From: JANNSX01 sp041397825
Lineage (GTDB): Bacteria > Pseudomonadota > Alphaproteobacteria > Rhizobiales > Hyphomicrobiaceae
NCBI GenBank assembly: GCA_041397825.1
Contig: JAWKVX010000005.1
Location: 310,001 to 374,000, forward strand
DNA length: 64,000 nucleotides
Direction of reading: 5' to 3'
Under the pieces are notes generated by a model that saw only the letters and a program-made list of their open reading frames with translations, had not been told where the DNA came from and ran no database searches. A program made the translations under genes and the position numbers. The number at the start of each line of letters is the position of its first letter. The stretch's first letter is position 1. This document shows positions 9,501 through 16,620 of the stretch, one piece after another.

Positions 9501-9577
9501 TGGCCGGTCTCGTCGGCAATGACGAAGTCGGTGAAGGTGCCGCCGGCGTCGATCCCGAGGCGATATTTGGTGCGCAT
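6500..9577 (-). CDS. Fusion of hydantoinase/oxoprolinase subunit A with a LivG-type ABC ATPase
   Basis: A 1025-residue open frame with two complete parts. Residues 1 to about 690 are a hydantoinase A/oxoprolinase (HyuA) subunit: N-terminal GIDAGGTFTDFVIAD, central VDMGGTSFDITLV nucleotide-binding loop and the usual C-terminal beta region. About 75 residues rich in Ala, Pro and Thr follow. From about residue 770 there is a LivG-type ATPase with Walker A GPNGAGKTT (804-812), Walker B ending LLDEP (D929, E930) and the H-loop LLIEHN. The signature region reads LPYTDERR (from 905), a departure from the LSGGQ/AYGQQR form. HyuA normally acts with HyuB (next gene upstream) in ATP-dependent ring opening. 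The ATPase half completes the LivFHM transporter. No stop or obvious ribosome site separates the halves. Confidence 0.93.
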   Translation of the reverse strand: MRTKYRLGIDAGGTFTDFVIADETGQIRLYKALSTPSDPTKAIENGLKLMADALQTTPSEIVSNCDLCINGTTVGLNALIQHKGAKVGLIATAGHEDSIEIRLGHKEDGYRYDPEYPPAKMLVPRYLRKGVRERVISDGSIRTPMVEEDVRAACEVFRREGVEAVAISFVWSVINPTHERRAAEIVREILPNVNLTVGSELYPQVREYTRTSTAVTNAYLSPVLRRYVDAVDAYFRSLGARYPVRYFQSNGGLAIGQAMTDRSVYAINSGPASGPAAGLYVTSPFGAKNVITVDMGGTSFDITLVKDGTTNLNKNIDFLRYRIGVPMIQVETLGAGGGSIGWIDSMGLLQVGPQSAGALPGPACYGQGGTEPTVSDANLLLGYLNPDGLLGGKLPLDRGKATAAVKGVADPLGLSVERTAYGMYTIVNNNMVNGIRRVSVERGYDPRDFVLVCAGGATAAHIAAIAREMGIDTVVVPKLASGLCAFGQIISDVKYNYMATAPVRLDNDDAYQRVDSLFKQIEAEGRKHLEADGFEPGQIDIQRSLEMRYIGQVHECTVEIGNFPINASTIDQVKEAFHKRHEQLYTYSERHNAVEVVNIESTLYGRIEHPKAPRIAKGGNAQAAIKSERPVIFSADGTSTSTPIYDGAKLGAGDKLAGPAVIEEDTTTIVVEPDWQVELHESGSYIMTRSGGGAVRSIGGGAAVRNTSAAVGEPAQAGAAPAQARAMAAPRPAIAAMPVSASVTPIATTDGATATHPTSGAGAFAFSPGKSLISEGVSVQFEGLKALSEVSLEIPSGRITGLIGPNGAGKTTLVNVLTGFQAPDRGQVRIDGEAVAGNPAHMLRRLGIARTFQSGRLFRELPVVDNLEVTGVGLGLSRPEAIKEAERVLAWLGIAHLADTIAGALPYTDERRVAIGRAIMMKPRYVLLDEPAAGMSAEESRDLARIIRLIASEMGIGVLLIEHNIGLVLEVCERIFVLDSGEIVDVGTPEQIRTSDIVRHAYMGTQSDDVSGPQRNFRVVGGGAR

Positions 9578-9609
9578 GATGATGACCTGCCTGAGGTGAG
9601 TGCTTCGCG

Positions 9610-11361
9610 TTACGCGGCCCGGCTGGCGCGCAACGCCTGCGTCGCCCCCTTGTCGATCTCGCCGTTGGCGATGACGACGCCGTAATCCTCCTTGGCGCCC
9701 TCGACCGAAACGAGACCATTGCGAAAATCCTCGGCGACGAGCTCGAGCGGACGCTCGAAGGGATTGCCGTAGCCACCGCCGCCCGGGTTCATGTTGGTGA
9801 CGCTCTCACCCGGCTTGATGGTCTCGATGACGTTCTTGCGCACCACCTCGGTCTTACCGCCGCGCTTGATCTCGAGCCGGCCGACCTTCGTGTCGACCTG
9901 GCTCGATTTGGCGCCGGCTGCCCCGACCGCCGGAATGCGGCGGCCTTCGCCGAAGGTGATGATGGTCATGTCCTTGTCCAGCGGCTCGACCTCCCAGGCC
10001 GTGCCGGAGCCGCCGCGGAACTTGCCGGCGCCGCCCGAGTCCGTCATCAGCGAGTAGCGGTGAATGATGATGGGATAGGAATATTCGAGCAGCTCGATGT
10101 CACCGGAAGTCAGTGCGCCGAAGCAGCACTCCGGGCCGCACGCATGCCAGCCGTCCTGCTGCGGCGTCGCGCCAGCGCCGGATATGATGGTGGCGAGAAC
10201 CATCGTCACGTATTCCTCGTCGTGTCGCGTATCCCAGCCCGCCATGTTGAGCCCGTTGGCATGGCCCCAGGAGGCCGCGACCTTCGAGGGCGCCGCCTTC
10301 TCGAAGGCCAGACGGACCGCATCCGTCAGCGTCTCCATCGGCGTTGTCGTGCAGTTCATGTGCGGGGCTGGCTCGACGGCGTTGCAGAGCGTGCCCTTGG
10401 GACCGAAGTCGACGCTGACGCAGCGATAGAGGCCCTCGTTGTAGGGCGGTGGCAGCTGCGCGAACATCATCAGACCGAGATAAACGCCCGAATGCGAGTT
10501 CCCCTCGTAAGAGTTGATGAAGTAGGGGATCTGCGGAGGGCTATCGATCTTGATATGACACGTGTCGTCCTTGATCGTGACCGTCGCCTTGATCTCGAAA
10601 TCGCCGAAGCCGTGGCCGGCGTCCTCAAGTATGGCGACACCCTCGTAGGTGCCGTCCGGCACGGTCTTGATGAGCGAGCGCATATGCTTGTCGGCCATGT
10701 CGAGGAGCTCGTCGATGCAGGCCGTAACTTGTTCGGGGCCGTATTTGTCGAGGGTGGCGATGAGATTGCGCTCCCCCACCTGGCAGGCGCCGATCAAGGC
10801 ATTGAAATCGCCTTCCTGATCGCGGCGCGCACGCATGTTCGTCAGGATCATGTTGAGGACATCCTTGCGGGGCTTGCCCTTGTCCCAGATCTTGACGGGA
10901 GGAATGCGCAGACACTCCGCGAAGATCTCCTTCGCATTGGGGTTGTAGCCCGCCGGCACCGGACCGCCGATGTCGGTCAGGTGCCCCTTGCACACTGTCC
11001 AGTACATGAGCCTGCCCTTGTAGAAGACGGGCTTGTACATGCAGGTGTCGATGGCGTGGCTGCCGCCGTAGGCCGGGTCGTTGTGGAGGATGAGATCGCC
11101 CTCATGGATGTCGTCGCCGAAATACTCGGCGACCGCTTTCATGGCCGGGATGAGCGATCCCAGATGGATCGGGATGTCCTGGCCCTGGAGGATCATCTCC
11201 GGGGTCGCGTTGAAGAGGGCGGTCGAATAGTCGTGCGCCAGATTGAAGACGGAGGAGCGGGCCGTCTTCTCGAGCGACAGCGTCATCTCGCGCTGCGTGG
11301 TCTCGAGCACGCCGCGAACGACGGAGAGTGTGATCGGATCGACTTTGCCGGAGCTTGCCAT
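9610..11361 (-). CDS. hyuB: Hydantoinase/oxoprolinase subunit B
   Basis: A 583-residue HyuB-family protein with landmarks SLEKTARSSVFNLAHDYSTA, GDLILHNDPAYGGSHAIDT and the C-terminal glycine-rich NMNPGGGGYGNPFERP. It pairs with the HyuA half of the fusion encoded 32 bp downstream for ATP-dependent hydrolysis of a cyclic amide (hydantoin, N-methylhydantoin or 5-oxoproline in known members). It is the first gene of the leftward operon. I chose MASSGKV at 11361, which has a GAGGC ribosome site, over an in-frame upstream start at 11424 that lacks family similarity. Transcription probably starts in the 264-bp region shared with the divergent AraC-type gene. Confidence 0.93.
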   Translation of the reverse strand: MASSGKVDPITLSVVRGVLETTQREMTLSLEKTARSSVFNLAHDYSTALFNATPEMILQGQDIPIHLGSLIPAMKAVAEYFGDDIHEGDLILHNDPAYGGSHAIDTCMYKPVFYKGRLMYWTVCKGHLTDIGGPVPAGYNPNAKEIFAECLRIPPVKIWDKGKPRKDVLNMILTNMRARRDQEGDFNALIGACQVGERNLIATLDKYGPEQVTACIDELLDMADKHMRSLIKTVPDGTYEGVAILEDAGHGFGDFEIKATVTIKDDTCHIKIDSPPQIPYFINSYEGNSHSGVYLGLMMFAQLPPPYNEGLYRCVSVDFGPKGTLCNAVEPAPHMNCTTTPMETLTDAVRLAFEKAAPSKVAASWGHANGLNMAGWDTRHDEEYVTMVLATIISGAGATPQQDGWHACGPECCFGALTSGDIELLEYSYPIIIHRYSLMTDSGGAGKFRGGSGTAWEVEPLDKDMTIITFGEGRRIPAVGAAGAKSSQVDTKVGRLEIKRGGKTEVVRKNVIETIKPGESVTNMNPGGGGYGNPFERPLELVAEDFRNGLVSVEGAKEDYGVVIANGEIDKGATQALRASRAA

Positions 11362-11403
11362 GCCTGCCTCGCCGGTGTTGACGGCGAAAGCGAGACACGT
11401 GTC

Positions 11404-11422
11404 GTGCCGAAGCTGTCGGCAC
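11404..11422. promoter_or_regulatory. 7-bp inverted repeat in the hyuB/araC divergent promoter region
   Basis: GTGCCGA at 11404-11410 and TCGGCAC at 11416-11422 form a perfect inverted repeat around a 5-nt spacer, 43 bp upstream of the hyuB start. It lies in the only long non-coding stretch between hyuB and the divergent AraC-type regulator, so it could be an operator. AraC-family proteins more often bind direct repeats, so this is only a candidate. A short structured leader is the alternative. Confidence 0.3.
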
Positions 11423-11625
11423 AACCGTTTCCACCCTAGCCGCCGTCTCTGAAGGACGTTTTGCTGCAGTGCACTCTAGGCGGCTCATTGGAGCATGTCT
11501 TGCCGAGGAGCGCGTCATGGTTTGACGTGGGGTGCACAATCTGATGGGCGTCGCTGCTGCAACCATCTCTCCGCCATTGCGGCAGGCTGCTCGCTTGCAT
11601 ATTCTGAGACGTGAGTGGAGGTCGC

Positions 11626-12579
11626 ATGCCGACGCGTTACAGCACCATCGATGTCGCGCCCGAGCATCGGAGCCGGACTTGGCACGAGGTGATCGCCGCG
11701 ACTTACTTCCCACTCAACTTGCGCTTTCGCGAGCCGCAAAGCTTCAACGGCGAGCTCGCTCTCTGGACCCTCGGCAGTCTCTCGCTGTCGCGACTGAAGT
11801 CGGATGCGCTCGCCTACGAGCGGTTGCCTCATCACCTTCGCAACGAACGAGAGGAGCAGTATCTCGTCACGATCCCCGCCGCGGCTGATGTCACCTTCAG
11901 TCAGTGCAAGGTCGACATTCGCTGCAAGCCCGGCGGTTTCATTCTCGAGCGCGGGCACGAGCCCTATATCTTCGGCCATCAGGAAGCGAACGACTTATGG
12001 GTCCTGAAGGTCCCTGGTGAGGCGCTGCGCGGCCGCATCCGGGCGCCGGATCGCTTCTCGACCTTGCAGTTCGATGCGACGCAAGGCGTGGGGGCGCTGT
12101 TCGTCGACATGCTGCATCTGATCCCGGGTCATTTCGAAACCATGTCGCGCGAGGCACACGGATATCTGGGGCTTCAACTCGTCGATCTTCTGGTGTTGGC
12201 GCTCAAGAGCGACGAGCGGGCGCTGTACTCGAACGCCTCCGCGGTGCGCGAGGCGCATCTGGCTCGCATCGAGCAGTTCGTGCGCGCCAATCTCCGCGAC
12301 CAGGACTTAGGCCCCGAGCGCGTCGCCGGCGCTTGCGGCATCTCAGTCCGCTATCTCCACGAGCTGTTTCGCGACACGAACCAGACATTCGGCCAGTGGG
12401 TCCGCGAGCAACGCCTCTCTGCCGCCCGCCAGGTGATCGAGGAGCCTCACCACAATGGCACCATCGCCGAGATCGCCTATCGTTGGGGTTTCACCGACCA
12501 AGCGCAGTTCTCGCGGCTCTTCCGCGCGGCCTTTGGGGAGACTCCTACGGAGTGCCGGGCGAGAGGTCGGCGTTCCTAG
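11626..12579 (+). CDS. AraC-family transcriptional regulator
   Basis: A 317-residue protein. The N-terminal part (about 1-190) resembles the AraC-binding-like sensor domain of the AraC_binding_2 type. The C-terminal 105 residues hold two helix-turn-helix motifs (DLGPERVAGACGISVRYLHE and the signature end IAEIAYRWGFTDQAQFSRLF). The ATG at 11626 has GGAGG just upstream. It is transcribed away from hyuB across a 264-bp gap, the classical arrangement for the activator of the neighbouring catabolic operon, probably responding to the imported lactam or a breakdown product. That role is inferred from position. Confidence 0.92.
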   Translation: MPTRYSTIDVAPEHRSRTWHEVIAATYFPLNLRFREPQSFNGELALWTLGSLSLSRLKSDALAYERLPHHLRNEREEQYLVTIPAAADVTFSQCKVDIRCKPGGFILERGHEPYIFGHQEANDLWVLKVPGEALRGRIRAPDRFSTLQFDATQGVGALFVDMLHLIPGHFETMSREAHGYLGLQLVDLLVLALKSDERALYSNASAVREAHLARIEQFVRANLRDQDLGPERVAGACGISVRYLHELFRDTNQTFGQWVREQRLSAARQVIEEPHHNGTIAEIAYRWGFTDQAQFSRLFRAAFGETPTECRARGRRS

Positions 12580-12590
12580 GCGGCAATTGC

Positions 12591-13805
12591 TCAGGTCTCG
12601 AAACTCATCGGCGGATCGAAATACACGCCATCGCGCGCCACGACGCGCCCTCCTTTGATGACGATGCGCTCGCATGGTCGCCTCAGCAGCGCATCCTGCG
12701 TGTTGATCGCCTTGACGAGCACGAGATTGGCGGGAGCGCCGGGCTCGACCTTGGGCACGTCCCGCCCGATCGCCCGCGCCGCACTCCCCGTCACCGCATC
12801 GAGCGCCGCCAAGAGTTGGTCGTCCTTGCTCCAGTCGAAACGGTAGGCCATGAGCCAAGCGCGCTCCAAGGCATCGCCGTTGCCCATCGGCGACCAGGCA
12901 TCGCGGATGCCGTCGGAGCCGGCGCACACTGTGACACCCATCTCGCGCAGATAGGCGACCGGCGGCACGGCAATGTCGGCAGGGGCAGAGGACATCAGAG
13001 ATATGCGCAGCTCGGCCAAGCGGTGCGCCAGTTTCTCGATGCGGCTCCTCGCTACCATCCCCAGGCAATAGGCGTGGCTGATCATGACGCGACCCTCGAG
13101 ACCTGAGGCGGCCGCAAAATCGGCAATGCGCTCGATCTGCCAGACACCCAATTCACCTGGATCGTGCAGGTGGATATCGACACCGCGATCGTACTTCTCT
13201 GCCAACCCGAACACCACGCGAAGCTGTCCGATAGGATCGTTGTCGATCCCCGCTGGGTCGATGCCGCCTACCGTCTCGACGCCGAGCTTCAGCGACTCCT
13301 CCATAAGCTCCGCGGTGCCAGGGCGGATCAACAGTCCCATCTGCGGAAAGGCCACGAGCTGCAGATCCACGACGTCGCGGTAGCGCTCGCGCAGAGCAAG
13401 CATCGCCTCGACGTGATCGAGCCCAGCATCAACCGCCACATCGACATGGCTGCGGATCGTCAGCGAGCCCATCGCGATCATCTGCTCGAGCAACCGCGCG
13501 CTCCGCTCGATGATGGGCGTTTTCACCTCCGCAAGCACCCGCCGTTCGTTGACGATGTAGTCGGGGATCGTCGGTCCCGCGGTGTTCGCCCGCCACGGCT
13601 CGCCCCAAAGCGTCTTGTCGAGATGGACGTGGGGCTCGACCAGCGCCGGCAGCACGACATAGCCTGTCGCATTCAGGCTGACGTCGTGTGCCGCTGGCTC
13701 GATCCGAGCTGCGATGCGGGCGATGTGACCGGCCCGACAGGAGATGTCCGCGATCGTGCCATCGCCGCATCGGACGCCTTGGATGCACAGCTGTCCTTCG
13801 CTCAT
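12591..13805 (-). CDS. Cytosine deaminase-like amidohydrolase
   Basis: A 404-residue metal-dependent hydrolase of the amidohydrolase superfamily, CodA-like group. Metal and substrate motifs appear in order: HVHLDK (metal-binding HxH on strand 1), SHVDV, HLHDPG, ISHAYCLG and the catalytic Asp region CAGSDGIRDAW. It is the second gene of a leftward pair, 21 bp after the TMADH-like gene, and ends 11 bp from the convergent araC gene. Members of this group deaminate cytosine or isocytosine or hydrolyse cyclic amides and triazine-type rings, so the substrate is not fixed by sequence. Context suggests a nitrogen heterocycle or N-substituted amide. Confidence 0.88.
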   Translation of the reverse strand: MSEGQLCIQGVRCGDGTIADISCRAGHIARIAARIEPAAHDVSLNATGYVVLPALVEPHVHLDKTLWGEPWRANTAGPTIPDYIVNERRVLAEVKTPIIERSARLLEQMIAMGSLTIRSHVDVAVDAGLDHVEAMLALRERYRDVVDLQLVAFPQMGLLIRPGTAELMEESLKLGVETVGGIDPAGIDNDPIGQLRVVFGLAEKYDRGVDIHLHDPGELGVWQIERIADFAAASGLEGRVMISHAYCLGMVARSRIEKLAHRLAELRISLMSSAPADIAVPPVAYLREMGVTVCAGSDGIRDAWSPMGNGDALERAWLMAYRFDWSKDDQLLAALDAVTGSAARAIGRDVPKVEPGAPANLVLVKAINTQDALLRRPCERIVIKGGRVVARDGVYFDPPMSFET

Positions 13806-13826
13806 CGAAGCCTCACTTGATGTGGG

Positions 13827-15899
13827 TCACGCGGGCCAGAGTTCGGCGATCTCCCGCCGGAAGGGCAGATCGTCGCCTCGATCGGGCTCGTCCAGCTCAC
13901 GGGCGTAGCGATGCCCGGCAAAAGTCGCCCAGGCGATGGGACCGGGTGCGGCGGCGTCACCGATGAGGGTCACGGACTTGATTCCGGCGTCGGCCCAGTC
14001 AGCGGTGCGGGCCTGCAAGGCCCGATAGACTGCATCCTCGCCGACCCTTGAGGCGACGGATACAACCGCATCGCAGGCAAGCAGTCCTCGCCTATCGGTA
14101 TAGACGCAGCTCGTCTCGATGCTGTCGCCACGGATCGCGGCGCAGCCGGTGTTGAGCACGATCGTCACGCCTTTCTCGGCGAGCCGGCGGTGAATGGCGC
14201 CCTGCTCCAAAGTGTTCCGCGTCCATTCGGAGACGAAGGCCGAAGGCGTCACCAAGGTGACCTCGGCGCCGTGCTCGGCCAACAGCTCGGCGATGACACC
14301 ACCCATGTAGTAGTGATCGTCGTCGAGGACGATGACCCGGCCCGCGGGTCGCTTGCCATCCATGATGTCGTCGGGGGTGAAAAGCGGCATCTGAGCGTCG
14401 ATCGGCGGTGGCACGACGTGCTGGCGGGCCACGCCGTCCCGCCGCCAGGAGGATCCGGTGGCGATGGCGACATGCTCGAAGCCGAAGCCGAGGATGTCGT
14501 CGGCGGAGAGCCTGCTCTCGCGATAGATCTCGACATTGGCCCGCTGGCTGAGCTGGTAGGCGCGGTAGTCGGCGACGCGGCCCCAGGCGGAGAGTCCCGG
14601 CAACCGCCGCTCGCGGGCGACCCGGCCACCGATCTCCACTTCGGCTTCGGCCAGCGCAACATCATAGCCACGCAGCGACAGGGCGCGCGCGGCCTCGAGT
14701 CCGGCCGGCCCGGCACCGACGATCAGAACCTTGTCGCTCCGACCCTTCGGATTCATATGTTCCGGATGCCACTCGCGCCGCCACTCCTCCATGAAGGTTG
14801 GATTCTGCGTACAGCGGGAGATCGACATGGTCATGTCGCCGGTGATGCAGATGTTGCAGCCGATGCATTCCCGGATATCCTCGGGCCGTCCGTCCTCGAT
14901 CTTCTTGGGCAGGAACGGATCGGCGATCGAGGGCCGGGCACAGCCGATGAGGTCGAGCACGCCCTGCTTGACCATGCGGACCATGACGTCCGGGCTCGTG
15001 AAACGGCCGACGCCGACAACGGGCTTCGTCGTCAGCTCCCGAATACCTTTGACGAGCAGCTCCTGGGCGGCCTCGTCCTTGAAACGGGACGGTCCCGAGC
15101 AGTCCTCCCAGGTGCCGTGCGCGAGATCCCAGCAGTCGGGAAGATCGCGGTTCATGTCGACGAACTCGCGGACCTCCGCGTTGGAGAAGCCGAGATCACC
15201 GATCGTCTCGTCGAGCGAGACGCGGAGCGTCAGGGCGATGCGGTCGCCGACGGCGTCACGCAGATCTGCGACGACCTCGCGTACGAAGCGGCAGCGGTTC
15301 TCGAGCGAGCCGCCGTACTCGTCGCTGCGCTGGTTGGTCGCCCGGCTCAGGAAATGCTGGAAGACGCCGAAGCCGTGGGCACCGTAGAGGCAGATGAGAT
15401 CGAAGCCGGCCTTCTCAGAGCGGCGGGCAGCGTTGACGAACCAGCGCCTGAGATTGCGGATGTCGGAGAGGTCCATGGCGCGCGCCTGGACCGGATCATT
15501 CGTGAAGGTGCGGATAGGGAGCGCGGTCGGCGCGAGCGGCACTTCCTTGGTGTAGAAGTTTGGGCCATTGATTCCGGAATAGGCCAGCTGGATTCCCGGT
15601 AGCGCCCCATGAGCGCGGATGCCGTCCGCCATACGGCGGAGTGCCGGAATATCCTGGTCCTCCCAGAGCCTCAGCTCGATGAAGGGCGTGATCTCCGAGC
15701 TATGGTGCATCTCGGTCTGCTCGGTGAAGACGACCGCCCAGCCACCTTCGGCCTTGATGGCACGCATGCGCGCCGCCGCGCTCGGATCGCGATATCCGCC
15801 ACCGTTGCAGTGTGGCACCTGATAGAACCTGTTCTTGGCGACATGCGGCCCGATCCGCACCGGCTCGAACAACACGTCGTAGCGAGACTCGCGCGTCAT
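13827..15899 (-). CDS. TMADH-family FMN/4Fe-4S dehydrogenase (dimethylamine or N-methylproline demethylase type)
   Basis: A 690-residue flavoprotein with an N-terminal old-yellow-enzyme barrel, a 4Fe-4S site and two C-terminal Rossmann-like domains (VLIVGAGPAGLEAARAL). Starting at MTRESRYDVLFEP aligns it with trimethylamine dehydrogenase. Cys31 in QVPHC matches the residue that holds covalent 6-S-cysteinyl-FMN. The iron-sulfur cysteines are C345, C348, C351 and C363. Residue Gln61 stands where TMADH has its cage Tyr60, the change known in dimethylamine dehydrogenase, and the aromatic cage Trp after the third Cys is not conserved. This favours a secondary or tertiary amine other than trimethylamine, oxidised by N-demethylation. 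Alternative upstream starts at 15954 and 15960 would add a poorly conserved leader. Confidence 0.88.
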   Translation of the reverse strand: MTRESRYDVLFEPVRIGPHVAKNRFYQVPHCNGGGYRDPSAAARMRAIKAEGGWAVVFTEQTEMHHSSEITPFIELRLWEDQDIPALRRMADGIRAHGALPGIQLAYSGINGPNFYTKEVPLAPTALPIRTFTNDPVQARAMDLSDIRNLRRWFVNAARRSEKAGFDLICLYGAHGFGVFQHFLSRATNQRSDEYGGSLENRCRFVREVVADLRDAVGDRIALTLRVSLDETIGDLGFSNAEVREFVDMNRDLPDCWDLAHGTWEDCSGPSRFKDEAAQELLVKGIRELTTKPVVGVGRFTSPDVMVRMVKQGVLDLIGCARPSIADPFLPKKIEDGRPEDIRECIGCNICITGDMTMSISRCTQNPTFMEEWRREWHPEHMNPKGRSDKVLIVGAGPAGLEAARALSLRGYDVALAEAEVEIGGRVARERRLPGLSAWGRVADYRAYQLSQRANVEIYRESRLSADDILGFGFEHVAIATGSSWRRDGVARQHVVPPPIDAQMPLFTPDDIMDGKRPAGRVIVLDDDHYYMGGVIAELLAEHGAEVTLVTPSAFVSEWTRNTLEQGAIHRRLAEKGVTIVLNTGCAAIRGDSIETSCVYTDRRGLLACDAVVSVASRVGEDAVYRALQARTADWADAGIKSVTLIGDAAAPGPIAWATFAGHRYARELDEPDRGDDLPFRREIAELWPA

Positions 15900-16116
15900 C
15901 ATCGATCTGGCCAGGATTGCCCGGCAGCCTCCTTGCTGGGGAATGACGTTCATCGCCATTCCGATTATCTCCGAGCAGGTATGAGGGTTGGATTGGATCA
16001 GGTAAAGGATGAGTTTTCGCACCGACTCGTCGGAATTACCGAAGCGAGGCTAAAGCGCTCACGCTTCACGGTCATCCGTTGAGCCGTCCGGGCATCGCGA
16101 TCGCGGCGGCATATGA

Positions 16117-16431
16117 TCAGTCGTAGTCGGCCAAGATATTGAGTCGCTCGCGGTACTGCTTGGCGATACAGGCCCGGTCGCCCCCGCAGGAATTCCGGCT
16201 CCTGATCCAGGCGGCCTGCTCGGCCCTGAGATTGGGCTCGTCATCACCAGAGATCGACAGGGCGATCCGGTACTGGCGCGTCATGCGAGCATCGAGATGG
16301 CGCAGCTTGCTGCTGGTGCAAATGGCGTCTTCCGTGGGCGTCAGTGTCAGACCACAGTCGACGGTCGCAACATCGGTGCTGCAGCCTGCGGCTAGAACGG
16401 CAACAGCGACGTAGACGTGGGGTACTTTCAC
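16117..16431 (-). CDS. LprI-like lipoprotein (DUF1311, possible lysozyme inhibitor)
   Basis: A 104-residue exported lipoprotein with a lipobox LAAGC (Cys17). The mature part has the DUF1311/LprI pattern: spaced cysteines, LRHLDARMTRQYRIAL, EQAAWIRSRNSCGGD and ACIAKQYRERLNIL. Mycobacterial LprI inhibits lysozyme, but most family members are untested. It stands alone, facing away from the monooxygenase gene on the right, so a shared 190-bp region serves both promoters. Confidence 0.8.
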   Translation of the reverse strand: MKVPHVYVAVAVLAAGCSTDVATVDCGLTLTPTEDAICTSSKLRHLDARMTRQYRIALSISGDDEPNLRAEQAAWIRSRNSCGGDRACIAKQYRERLNILADYD

Positions 16432-16620
16432 GAAACTCTCCCCTTACTCGGCAAGGCTTCAGATGATAGTGGCGAGCTGGCAGATCGGGTGTCACATCGT
16501 GGCCACATCAACGCCTGGAGCGACATGGGCCCAAGCTGGCGTCAGGCCTTGCGGTCGTGCCATGCTGCGCGCGCTCAACTGACGCAAAGGGATCGGGGGC
16601 AGGCCCGTGACGAGGTGCAG

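Noticed and set aside
14190..15602. A 470-codon plus-strand frame opposite the TMADH-like gene
   Set aside because: It is antisense to strongly conserved motifs, including the iron-sulfur cysteines, and has no recognisable domain.
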